Shown here: one piece after another, positions 24,901 through 36,900 of the stretch
Layout: the number at the start of each line of letters is the position of its first letter
How positions within the stretch are numbered: position 1 is the first letter of the stretch
DNA from: Piliocolobus tephrosceles
Taxonomy: Eukaryota; Chordata; Mammalia; Primates; Cercopithecidae
Length of the DNA stretch: 64,000 nucleotides
Reading direction: 5' to 3'
Assembly: GCF_002776525.5 (NCBI RefSeq)
Contig: NC_045434.1
Location: forward strand, 197,364,276 to 197,428,275
Position numbers and translations under genes: made by a program
The notes under the pieces: generated by a model
Database searches by the model: none
Told to the model about the DNA's origin: nothing
The model's input: the letters and a program-made list of their open reading frames with translations, nothing else

Positions 24901-27900
24901 CCATTGCCCAGGACACAGCACCTATATCCAGAGCACACCCTGCCATGTGGCTGGATGTATGTGTGCCCCATCTCCTTCCCTGAGGATCACATAATTTCAG
25001 AATTGGAAAGGTCCTTAGAGGTCACCTGCTGCTGATGTGGACTGTGAGGCCAGGGAAGGGAAGGGACATCCCTGAGGTTATAAGGAGGGTGAGTGGCAAC
25101 ATTGCAGACTTTTGAACCCAGGGCTGATGATCACACTCAGTTTTGCACAGAAGCCTGAGAAAATCCATACACACAAAAGCCTACCTTTTATTTCTGAGGA
25201 CACCCATAATACTATTTTATTCAACAGATATTTATTCAATATCTACTATGAGCCAGGCACTGGGGACACAGCCGTGAGCAAAACAAATTCTCTGACTTCA
25301 TAGAATTGACCTTCTAGCGGGGAAAGTATTAACAATAAGTAGACAAATAAGTGTCTACTATGTCAGATGGTAATAAGTGGCTATGAAGACAGAGCAAACT
25401 AGAGACACACAGAGTCAATGTGGGATGGGGTGTTCTTTTAGAGGGGTGGTCAGGGAGGGCTTATCTGAGTAGCTGGCTTTTAAGCAGAGGCCCCAGTGAA
25501 GAGGAGGGAGATATGCCATGCATTTAGTTAGGGGAAGAACCTTCCATGAAAATAGGATAGCAAGTGCAAAGGCCCTGAGGCAGGAGCATGCTTTGTGTGT
25601 TGAGGGAACAGTAAGGAGACCAGTGTGGTTGGTGTGAATGGAGTGAGAAGGAGTGGCAGGGGTTGAGGGCAGAATGGTAGTGAGGAGCAGGCCCCTATAA
25701 AAGATGGGAAGCCATTGGAGATCTTTCAACAAAGGAGTAAAGTATGTTTCTGCTCTTGCAATACAATAGAACAGCAAAAAATCTTGGGGAGTTGCTAATT
25801 AGCCAGTTTTACTTATATGCCAGGTGAAAATATGTGGCTATGTGCAGTGGCTCACACCTGTAATCCCAGCACTTTGGGAGACCGAACTGGGAAGATCACC
25901 TGAGATCAGGAGTTCGGGACCAGCCTGGCCAACATGGTGAAACCCTGTCTCTACTAAAAATACAAAAATTAGCCAGGCGTGGTGGCGGGTGCCTATAATC
26001 CCAGCTGCTTGGGAGGCTGAGGCAGGAGAATTGCTTGAACCCGGGAGGCAGAGATTGCAGTGAGCCGAGACTCTGTCTAAAAAAAAAAAGGAAAAAAGAA
26101 AAAAAGAAAAAACACATTCAGGCCGGGAGCAGTGGCTCACGGCTGTAATCCCAGCACTTTGGAAGGCTGAGGCGGGCAGATCACCTGAGGTCAGGAGTTG
26201 GAGACCAGCCTGACCAACATGGCAAAACCCTGTCTCTACCAGAAATACAAAAATTAGCCAGGCATGGTGGCATGTGCCTGTAGTCCCAGCTACTTGGGAG
26301 GCTGAAGTACGGGAATGGCTTGACCCCAAGAGGTGGAGGTTACAATGAGCTGAAGTTGCACCACTGCCGTCCAGCCTAGGCGAGAGTGAGACTGTCTCAA
26401 AAAAAGAAAAGAAGAAAGAAAATATGCATTCCATCCAGAACTGTTCACCTTTATTCTATAAGCAAACATCTTTTATTGGTTAGACACCCATATACATGTC
26501 CCTAAGCAGGAGGTGGATGCCAAATAAGAGACAAATGGCATTAGACACTATGAGTTGTGTGACGTCGGGCATGTCACTTCACTCCCTCTGAGCCTTGGTT
26601 AGCTTCTCTGTAAAATGAAAGGATTGTAATAACTAAGCTGGCTTCCTTCCAGCTTTAACAAACTATATAGAGGTACTTTTTGGAGTTACCTGGGTAATTT
26701 TTGAGCGTGAGATTGGCTAGAATTCCTTTAATATAACAGTGTTGGGCCTTTGCTTTCGGCAGAGTCTGTGTGAAGAAGCAGAGGCGGAGTAGAGTTAATT
26801 CCGTAAGTTAATGTTCAGTTCGTGGCAGCTGGCAATCCAACCCTGGGAAAGGCTGCCAGATTTAGCAAAACTGCAAGGTGTCTGTTTTTAAATTCGAAAT
26901 GAATTGGGTATCCTGCATTTTATTTGGCAACTCTATCCCGGGAATCACACTGTTCACTGTTATCACTGGTATGTTCAAAGTGGTGCTGACTTGTACTCTG
27001 TCTTGCAAAGTACCTGGGGGTCTTTTTTTTTTTTTTTTTTTGAGACGGAGTCTGGCTCTGTCGCCTGGGCTGAAGTGCAGTGGCGCAATCTCAGCTCACT
27101 GCAAGCTCCGCCTCCCGGGTTCACGCCATTCTCCTGCCTCAGCCTCCCGAGTAGTTGGGACTATAGGCGCCCACCACCACGCCCGGCTAATTTTTTGTAT
27201 TTTTAGTAGAGATGGGGTTTCACCGTGTTAGCCAGGATGGTCTCGATCTTCTGACCTCGTGATCAGCCTGTCTCGGCCTCCCAAAGTGCTGGGATTACAG
27301 GCATAAGCCACCACGCCTGGCCCTAGGGGTCTTATGTTTCACTGGAGTCAAAAAAGATGAACAGAGGAAAAGACAATCATATTGTTCCTTTAAGAGTTAA
27401 GACCGACAGGCTTTCCTCTTTATATGTTGTTTTTGACATTAGCAAACTGGTGATTAAAAACAACTTGGGTGGCTCATACTTGTAATCCCAGCACTTTGGG
27501 AAGCTGAAGTAGGAGAATAGCTTGAGGCCAGGAGTTCAAGACCAGCCAGGGCAACATAGTGAGACCCCCATCTTTACAAAAGATACAAAAATTAGCCAGA
27601 CATGGTGGTACACCTGTAGTCCCAGCTACTCCGGAGGCTGAGATGGGAGGATCAGTTGAGCCTGGAGGCAGAAGTTGCAGTGAGCTGAGATCGTGCCATT
27701 GCATACCAGCCTGGACAACAGAGCGAGACCCTATCTCAGAAAAGGAAACAAAACAACTTGGACAATGGAAGGGGGAAAAATTCCCTCAAGCAGCCAAAAT
27801 TGCACCAAATGGACTCCCAGAAGCCAAGCATTTAACTTGTTAATTGACCTCTCTATTTGGAGCCTGTCTATACTTATTTAAGAAACAATCCTATCAAGCA

Positions 27901-30900
27901 TAGTTATTGGATTTCTCAGCTCAGGTAGATTAGAAATAGCAGATTAGAGGTGGGCTAGGTTTCTAGAGGTAAAGTACACCAGCAGAAGTTAGAAGTGAAA
28001 GCAAAGAGCCTAACAGAAGAAGATAAATTCTTTTTTTTTTTTTTTGAGACAGAGTTTTGCTTTTGTTGCCCAGGCTGGAGTGCCGTGGCACTATCTCAGC
28101 TCACCGTGTAACCTCCGCCTCCCAGGTTCAAGCGATTCTCCTGCCTCATTCTCCCGAGTAGCTGGGATTACAGGCATGCACCACTACGCCCGGCTAATTT
28201 TGTATTTTTAGTAGAGACAGGGTTTCTCCATGTTGGTCACACTGGTCTTGAACTCCCGACCTCAGGTGATCTGCCCGCCTTGGTCTCCCAAAGTGCTGGG
28301 ATTACAGGCGTGAGCCACTGCGACCGGCCAAGAAATTCTTAAAACTGGACACAAGAACACAAAACGCTTGGGCTGCTCAGAGATTAGACCAACAACCCTC
28401 CATGGCTACACACCTTTTCCACATTATATGGCACGTTATAAGTGGGTATTCCTAGTGATGGTTCTGATTTTTTTTTTTAGAAAAAGTCTGAATATGTTTA
28501 GTGTTGTCTCAGAAGACAAAATATATTTTAGACAGATATTCCTGAGTGATGAGTAAGCCTCAGCTATCTGGAAAATTCATGCAGGCGCCAGAGATCATTA
28601 CTGAGTAATTCAAGCTAACTGCGTCATATGCTGGTTGTACCCTGCATGCCAATATCACCTAAGGGAAGCACCACGAAAGGGAAATTCGAATCTCACTAAG
28701 CACTCGCCCATTCATGTTAACCACGCTGGAACTGATCATCCTTAATAATACACAGATAAATCTATCAGGAGCATTTCCTTGCTTCCTGTGAAAGGAAGCA
28801 CTCATTCCATGTGTCCCGTGAAATTCAGCCAACTTCCAGAAGCTGGAGGAATACATATGGCCAAGCTATCTGGGCAGAGAGTAGACGGAAAATGGAGGCT
28901 GAGCACAGTGGCTCACACCTGTAATTGCACCCTGTGGAAGGCAAAGGCGGGCAGATCACTTGAGCTCAGGTGTTCAAGACCAGCCTGGGCAACACGGCGA
29001 AACCCCGTCTCCACAAAAAATAAAAAAAAAAAAAAAAAAAAAAAAAATGAGCTGGTTATGGTAGCACACACTTGTGGTCCCAGCTACTTGGGAGGCTGAG
29101 GTGGGAGGATTGCTTGAGCCCGGGAGTTTGAGGCTGCAATGAACTGTGATTGTGCCACTGCACTCCAGCCTGGATAACAGAATGAGACCCTGTCCTAAAA
29201 ACAAAAAATAAAAGATACTTAAAAAGATGGGGAAAAGGAAGGGCGGGCACCAAAGCACGTTATAAGCTACTTTCCTAACTACACAAGTAGAATCTTAAAC
29301 TGAGGTTCCTGGGAGTTGACTGGAGCCAGAGAAGACAGACCTATAGGAGCACCCAATTGGAGTCATCCTCTGTAGTAGCCTGTATGTCTGACATGGATCA
29401 GCTTTCAGGGGGCCCTTCTACTCCATCTGGGGAAGGGCATCAGATGTGTGGTTCTCATGTACTGCTCAGTGCACTGCCATTCCCAGTTCTTTAAAAAAAA
29501 AAAAAAGTCTACAGAATCGGCCAGATGTTATGGCTCATGCCTGTAATACTAGCACTTTGGGAGGCCAAGGTAGGTGGATCACCTGAGGTCAGGAGTTCCA
29601 GACTAGCCTGGCCAACATGGTGAAACCCTGTCTCTACTAAATTAAAAAAAAAAAAAAGTTAGCTGGATGTGGTGGCAGGCACCTATAATCCCAGCTACTT
29701 GGGAGGCTGAGGCAGGAGAATCGCTTGAAACTGGGAGGCAGAGGTTGCAGTGAGCCGAGATTATGCCATTGTACTCCAGCCTGGGCGATAGAGCAAGACT
29801 CTGTCTCAAAATAAAAAAAATAAATAAAAATAAAATAAAATAAAATAAAATGTCTACAGAATTAAGCTAGTCCAGGAATGACAGGGCTTCCATTTATTTG
29901 TCTTTCAATTGTGGGAGAAAAAGGATTTCTATTGAGATACTGTCATTTTGACACACTATATTTCGATTAATCTTGAGATTAAAAATCCTGTGCTCCCAAA
30001 GTTTTAACATTTAATTATGCATTTAAACAGGTTTGCTTCTAAATCTCAAAATATGGAAAGGACCTCATGTGGCTAAATATTTTGATGACCAAGCCTTCTG
30101 GAAGGTAAGATTTTTCACCTATTAATGTGATAGATTTTGAGTGCGTGAACTTAAAAACATACCTGGGTATATATATTGACTTGCTGTTTTTGAGTAAAAT
30201 GGAAACAAAAATGAAGTAAGGAACAGCAGGAGGAACTGGAGGAGGAACAAATCCATGATATGCGTGTGTGGGGGAGGATGGCGGGGAGGTGGCAAAGGTC
30301 ACCATTTCCCTGATGCCTCAAATTCATTCACAGTCCGGGATGAGACAGCTACCACTGGCTGCACTTCCCCTTCCCATCTGCAGTCCTCAACGTAGCCAAA
30401 TAGTTTTACATTCAGGTGGCAGAACCCCGCAAGGCAAGAGCAGGAAGAAGCCTCAAGCCTTGGAGTCCAACCCCTTTTTTGACAGATGCTAAGAGTAGAG
30501 ATGTGACTTACCAAGGTCTTACAGCTGGCCGGGCGCAGTGGCTCACGCCTGTAATCCCAGCACTTTGGGAGGCCGAGGGGGGGCGATCACCTGAGGCCAG
30601 GAGTTTGAGACCAGCCTGGCCAACATGTTGAAACCCCATCTCTACTAAAAATACAAAAGTTAGCGGGGCGTGGTGGCACATGCCTGTAATCCCAGTTACT
30701 CGGGAGGCTGAGGCAGGAGAATCACTTGAAATCAGGAGGCGGAGGCTGCAGTGAGCCAAGATCGTGCCACTGCACTCCAGCCTGGGTGACACGAGCTGAC
30801 ACTCTGTCTCAAAAAAAAAAAATAATAATAATAATCTTACAGTGTGTGAGTATCCAGGCTGAGTCCTGAACACAGCTCTTGATAAATGATAACAGGCAGG

Positions 30901-33900
30901 CACAAAAAAATTTGTTGTACAGGAGTCTGAGATCACTTAGCAAAGGGACATAGAACTCAAACAACTCAGCAGCTGCTGAGGGTCCCGTGTTACATTGTAG
31001 TGTTTGTTGTTGAGACTGTGCTAGAAAGAAGGTAAAGAAGGTTGGGGCTCACTCCCTGCCCCCCTCCCACTCTTCTCCCTTTGACCTACACTCATAGTTC
31101 ACGCAGCACTCTGATGTGTCCCCTTAGGCCATCCTCTAGTCAATGCTGTGGGTAGGCTAGACCAGCAGGGACCTGTATTGTCACAGCAAGTCCAGGCCAA
31201 CAGAGGTCAGACTGCTGCCCGGTGTTGTACCTTTGTGAGTGGCAGAGCCAAGCCAGAACCCAGGCCTTCTGAGTCCCAGGCCAATGTTTGCCCCACCCAG
31301 CATCCAAGACGTCGCTCACTAAAGGGACAGAGAAGCAGCCTTATTATGGGCCTGGACACCTGTGCCTGAGGGGTCAAGCAGAGAGAACCTGAGGAGAGAC
31401 CCTGCCCCTTCTTTTCCTTCTCCTTCCTCTCCTTTCTCTTCTTCTTCCGCTTCAAATAGCTTTTTGAGGTATAACTGGCAATCAATTGTACATGTTTAGG
31501 CCGGGTGTGGTGGCTTATGCCTGTAATCCCAGCACTTTGGGAGGCCAAGGCGGGTGGATCACTTGCGATCAGGAGTTTGAGACCAGCCTGGGCAACATGG
31601 TGAGACTCTGTCTCCACTAAAAATATAAAAATCAGCCAGACGTGATGGCAGTCGTCTGTAATCCCGGCTACTTGGGAGGCTGAGGCAGGAGAATCACTTG
31701 AACCTGGGAAGTGAAGTTTGCAGTGAGCCCAAATCATGCCACTGCACTCCCGCCTGGGTGACAGAGCAAGACTTTGTCTCAAAAACAAAACAACTGCACA
31801 TATTTAAAGTATATAATTTGATACATTTTAACGTATTTATACACCCAAGAGACCAACACCACCATCAAAACAAGGAGCACACTCATCACTTCCACACACT
31901 TCCTCCTGCTCCTTCGAAATGCCTCCCTCCCTATCCACCTGGTTCCACCCACAGGCAGCCACTGAACTACTTTCTGTCACTGTAGATGGTTTGCATTTTC
32001 TGTAATTTTTTTGTTTGAGACAGGGTCTCACTCTGTCACCCAGACTGTAGTGCAGTGACGCCATCATGGCTCACTGTAGCCTCAACTTCCCCAGGTTCAG
32101 GTGATCCGCCCCCTTCACCTTCTGAGTAGCTAGGACCACAGGTGTATGCCACCATGCCAGGCTAATTTTTGTATTTTTTTTTTTTTTTTTTTTTTGGGTA
32201 GAGATGGGGTTTCACCGTATTACCTAGGCTGGTCTCGAACTCCTGGGTTCAAGCAATCCTCCTGCCTTGGCTTCTCAAAGTGCTGGGATTATAGGTGTGA
32301 GCCACTGTGCCCAGCCCTCTGTAATGTTATACAAAGGGAATCATGCAGCACATACTCCCCTTTGTCTGGCTTCTTTTGCTCAGCGTGATTACTCTAAGAA
32401 TCATCCGTGTTGTTGCGTGTAACTGACTTTGTCAGCTTCTCTCTGCAGCTGTCAGCTCCTAGCTTCTCCCAACAGCCAATCTCTCTTTGTCCCCTGCAAG
32501 GGTTCTTGCCTATGTAGCAGAATCAGGGTACTGTATTGAAAGGACTCAGAAAATTGGTTTAATCTATTCATTCATTCCTCAAGTATATATTGAATAACTA
32601 CTCTATACCAAGTACTAGACTAATCAACCAAGGATACCACAAACAGGACAGATCTCCAGCTCAGTCACTTGAGTTGCAGTAAGTATTTGCTGGATAGGTC
32701 AGGTGCAGTGGCCCACACGTGTAATCCCGGCACTTTGGGGATTACTGAGACAGGAGGATCTCTTGAGCCCAGGAGGCCAAGGCTGCAGAGAACCATGATC
32801 CTGCCACTGCACTCCAGCCTGTGTGACACAGTAAGACCCTGTCTCTGAAAAAAAATTTGCTGGATAAATTAAGGAAATCTGAGGAACCCTATCTAACACT
32901 AGCCACTGCAGCAACAGGTAAACTAGAAAGAGTGTGCATTTGGAATGAGGAAACCCGATGTTAGCCATCATTCTGTAATGTCATGTATTATGTAATGTAG
33001 TGTATAATGTATTGTATTATATTATGTAATGTATGTATTATGTAGTCAAGTTCCTCGACCTCTTTCACTGGTAAAATAAGAGTAGTCATCTTTGCAGTAT
33101 CTAAAAAAGTGGGTTATTTTAAAGATCAAGTGAGGTAATAATGTCTGTAACAACACTCTGTAAAATGCAAAAACCACCACATGAATGTGAAAGTTTATTA
33201 CTAGGGATTTAGCCAACCACGAAGGAATGTGTGAGCATAAGAGCTATCATATTGCAAGCCTACAGTTTCTGATTTTGTGCTAGGTGCTTTTCCACATTAC
33301 CTGATTTTATCCTCACAACAACCCTGCATAAAAGTAAGTATCTCGCCCAGGTGAGGTGGCTCATGCCTATAATCCCAGCACTTTGGGAGCCTGAAGTGGG
33401 CAAATCACTTGAGGTCAGGAGTTTGAAACTAGCCTGGCCAATGTGGTGAAACCCTGTCTCTACTAAAAATACAAAAAAAAAAAAAAAAAAAAAAAGCCAG
33501 GCATGGTCGCGGATGCTTGTAATCCCAGCTACTTGGGAAGCTGAGGCAGGAGAATTGCTTGAGCCTGGGATGTGGAGATTGCAGTGAGCTGAGATTGCGC
33601 CACTGCACTCCAGCCTGGGTGATAGAGCAAGGCTCCATCTCAAAAAAAAAAAAAAAAAAAAAAAAAAGTAAGTATCTCAGTCTTGAAGATGATGAAACGG
33701 AGGCCTAGAGAGATTAAGTAACTTGCCCAAAATGACAGAACTAACGCATAGAAAAGAAATTTGATGTCTTTTGGCTCCAAAGACACCCCACATATGTGTT
33801 GAGTACAGTTACTAAAGTTATTCCACCCCCACCCCACCCCCAGAAATCTTCTGACTTGTTTTCTTGCGGTTGAGTAGGACCATTTATTCGGCAGTGTACC

Positions 33901-36900
33901 ATTCTCAGCTTGCAGTTGAAAGCCAAATATCCATTAAAGAGGCAAGGATGCAAACTTGCAAAGCTGGTAAATCCAGGGGTGATTTTTTTTTTAAATTTTT
34001 ATTTCTTTGCAAACCATCCAACAAGACATTTTAAATACTCTTACTGAATTTCATGGAACTGCCTGCCAGGGTTGGAAGAACATTAAAGCCAGCTCAGCCA
34101 CTGCTTCACTGGTTGGCCAGACCACACCTGGCACTTCTAGGAGGGCGCACTCACCACTCCCCAAGGGCACCCATCTCATCCTCCGATGGTTTATTAAAAT
34201 GCACTCATTCATTTGCTAATTCATTCCACTACATGTATTACCCAATTTGTGACACGGTGTGAAGTACCAGAGAGACAATTCTATTATAGTTATGGGTCTC
34301 CAGGAGCCAGATATGCTAATCTCCTATCCTCCTGCAGTCTACCGTGGTCCTCATCAGATACTTATTTACAAAAATTCAGTTTGTTTATTCTTTTATTACT
34401 TTTTTTTTTTTGAGACAAGAGTCTTGCTTTGTAGCTCAGGCTAGAATGTAATGGTGTAATCTCGGCTCACTGCAACCTCTGCCTCCCAGGTTCAAGCGAT
34501 TCTCCTGCTTCAGCCTCCTGAGTAGCTGGGACTACAGGTGCCTGCCACCACGGCTAATTTTTGGAGTTTTAGTAGAGATGGGGTTTCACCACATTGGCCA
34601 GGCTGAAGTGATCCGCCGGCCTTGGCCTCCCAAAGTGCTGGAATTACAGGCGACCGGCCGGAATTAGTTTTAAGAAGTGCATGTCAGTGAGCCCTTGTGC
34701 TTTGCTAAGCATGAAATAAAATCCATGGTTTATTAAACTGAAATAAAGAAGCGAAAGGTTTATTCTTTTAATGAAAGCAGAAGACACATGAAAGATTGTG
34801 TTATAAACTGAAGTTCTGGCCAGGCATGGTGGCTCACGCCTGTAATCCCAGCATTTTGGGAGGCTGAGGTGGGCAGATCACCTGAGGTCAGGAGTTCGAG
34901 ACCAGACTGGCCAATTGGTGAAACCACGTCTCTACCAAAAATATAAAAAATTAGCCACGTGTGGTGGTGCACGACTATAACCCCAGCTACTCAGGAGGCT
35001 GAGGCAGAAAAATCACTTGAACCCGGGAGGCAGAGGTTGCAGTGAGCTGAGATCGTGCCACTGCACTCCAGCCTGGGCGACAGAGCGAGACTCTGTTTCA
35101 AAAAAAAAAATAAATACAAATAAATAAATATAAATAATGTAAAACGAAACAAGCAATCCTGGCAGTAGCTGCTGGAATGAGAGGCGGGAGAGGTCATAGG
35201 GAGGTCAGGGAGAATGGAGCATGGAGTTGCGTTGGATTTGGCTAAGCAGCAGGAAGTGCAAGGCATTCCAAGCAAGGGGCAGGGAACAGAAGCAGCATGA
35301 GCAACCTGGCTAGGCAGTGTGTGAAAAGGCTGAAAGGTGGCTAGAGCCACTTCAATTTCATCCTTGAGGCAAATGGGAAACTCCCAAAGGTTTGAACGGG
35401 GAAGGGATGCCTACAGTGAAAGTTTGAGAGTGAAGTAGAGTGATTGGATTGAGTGTAGGGCGGATTCTGAAGGAACTGCAATGTGCTGAAGATTATCCAT
35501 TGACTTCTGAGTATTTGCAGTTTATTTTTAAAAATGATTTTGGCCGGGCGCGGTGGCTCAAGCCTGTAATCCCAGCACTTTGGGAGGCCGAGATGGGCGG
35601 ATCACGAGGTCAGGAGATCGAGACCATCCTGGCTAACACGGTGAAACCCCGTCTCTACTAAAAATACAAAAAAACTAGCCGGGCGAGGTGGCGGGCGCCT
35701 GTAGTCCCAGCTACTCCGGAGGCTGAGGCGGGAGAATGGCGTAAACCCGGGAGGCGGAGCTTGCAGTGAGCTGAGATCCGGCCACTGCACTCCAGCCCGG
35801 GCAATAGAGCAAGACTCCGTCTCAAAAAAAAAAAAAAAAAAAAAAAGATTTTATTGCCAAGAAATATAAACACTACTGTTTTGGTACAAAAACATAACAA
35901 AGTGTGTTAAGAGTCCCTCTTGCTGTTTTATGCAAAGTTTTAAAAACCTCTTGTTACAGTGATATCACCCGTACTTCTGATTTCAAATAAATGTTCTAGA
36001 GACACAGTAAGGGTCCAACAAATGCTTGTTCAACAACACAAGGAAAGCCAGCTTTTAAAGTAAAGTAGGAAAACAGGCCGGGTGCAGAGGCTCACATCTG
36101 TAATCCCAATACTTTGGGAGGCTGAGGTGGGCAGATCACTTGAGGTCAGGAGTTCAAGAACAGCTTGGCCAACATGGTAAAACCCTGTCTCTACTAAAAA
36201 TGCAAAAATTAGCCAGGTGTGGTGGCGCACACCAGTAGTCCCAGATATTCAGGAGGCTGAGGCAGGAAAATGGCTTGAAATGGGGAGGCAGAGGTTGCAG
36301 AGCCAAGATCATGCCACTGCACTCCAGCCTGGGGGACAGAGGGAGATGCCATCTCAAAACAAAACAAAGCAAAGCAAAATCATACAAAAACATTAGCTGG
36401 GTGTGGTGATGCACACCTGTAATCCCAGCTACTTGGGAAGCTGAGGCAGAATTACTTGAACCCCTGGGGGGAAGTTGCAGTGAGCTGAGATCGTGTCACT
36501 GCACTCCAGCCTGGGCGACAGAGGGAGACTCTGTCTCAAAATATATATATATTTTTTTAAAAAAGAAGAAAAAGTAAAGTAGGAAAACACATCAGCAGCC
36601 TGCCAACAGACTCCCCTAGCCTTGCTGAGGGCCAGTGTTCTGGGAGGCAGATCTGAATTCTAGTCCTAGTTCACCCACTGGCAGGCTGGTGCCCTTGGAC
36701 AGGTCACTTATCTGGGGCTCAGTTTCTTCCTCTATAAAATGAGATCAAATCCCATGTTCTACGAGTTTGTGCTCTGGAGTCAGACAGATCTGGGTTCTAC
36801 CACTGCCAGCTCTGTGATCTTGTAGCTTCAGTCTTGTCGTCTCTGACACGGAGAGAACAGTAACTCTCTCACTGTGTTGTTAGGGTTTAAAGGAGATAAT

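Larger units (their letters stand above)
31445..32425 (-). repeat. L1M fragment with two Alus
   Basis: TTTTTGAGGTATAACTGGCA, ATAATTTGATACATTTTAACG, ACCACCATCAAAACAAGGAGC, and GAATCATGCAGCACATAC are old L1 3' sequence in antisense. Confidence 0.75.

Noticed and set aside
25838..26434. 198-codon minus-strand frame
   Set aside because: It is translation of two adjacent Alus read in antisense (repeated GVQW/LPGSSD-like and ETGF.HVGQAGLELL motifs).
31207..31788. 193-codon minus-strand frame
   Set aside because: Antisense Alu plus adjoining intron sequence; no conservation expected.
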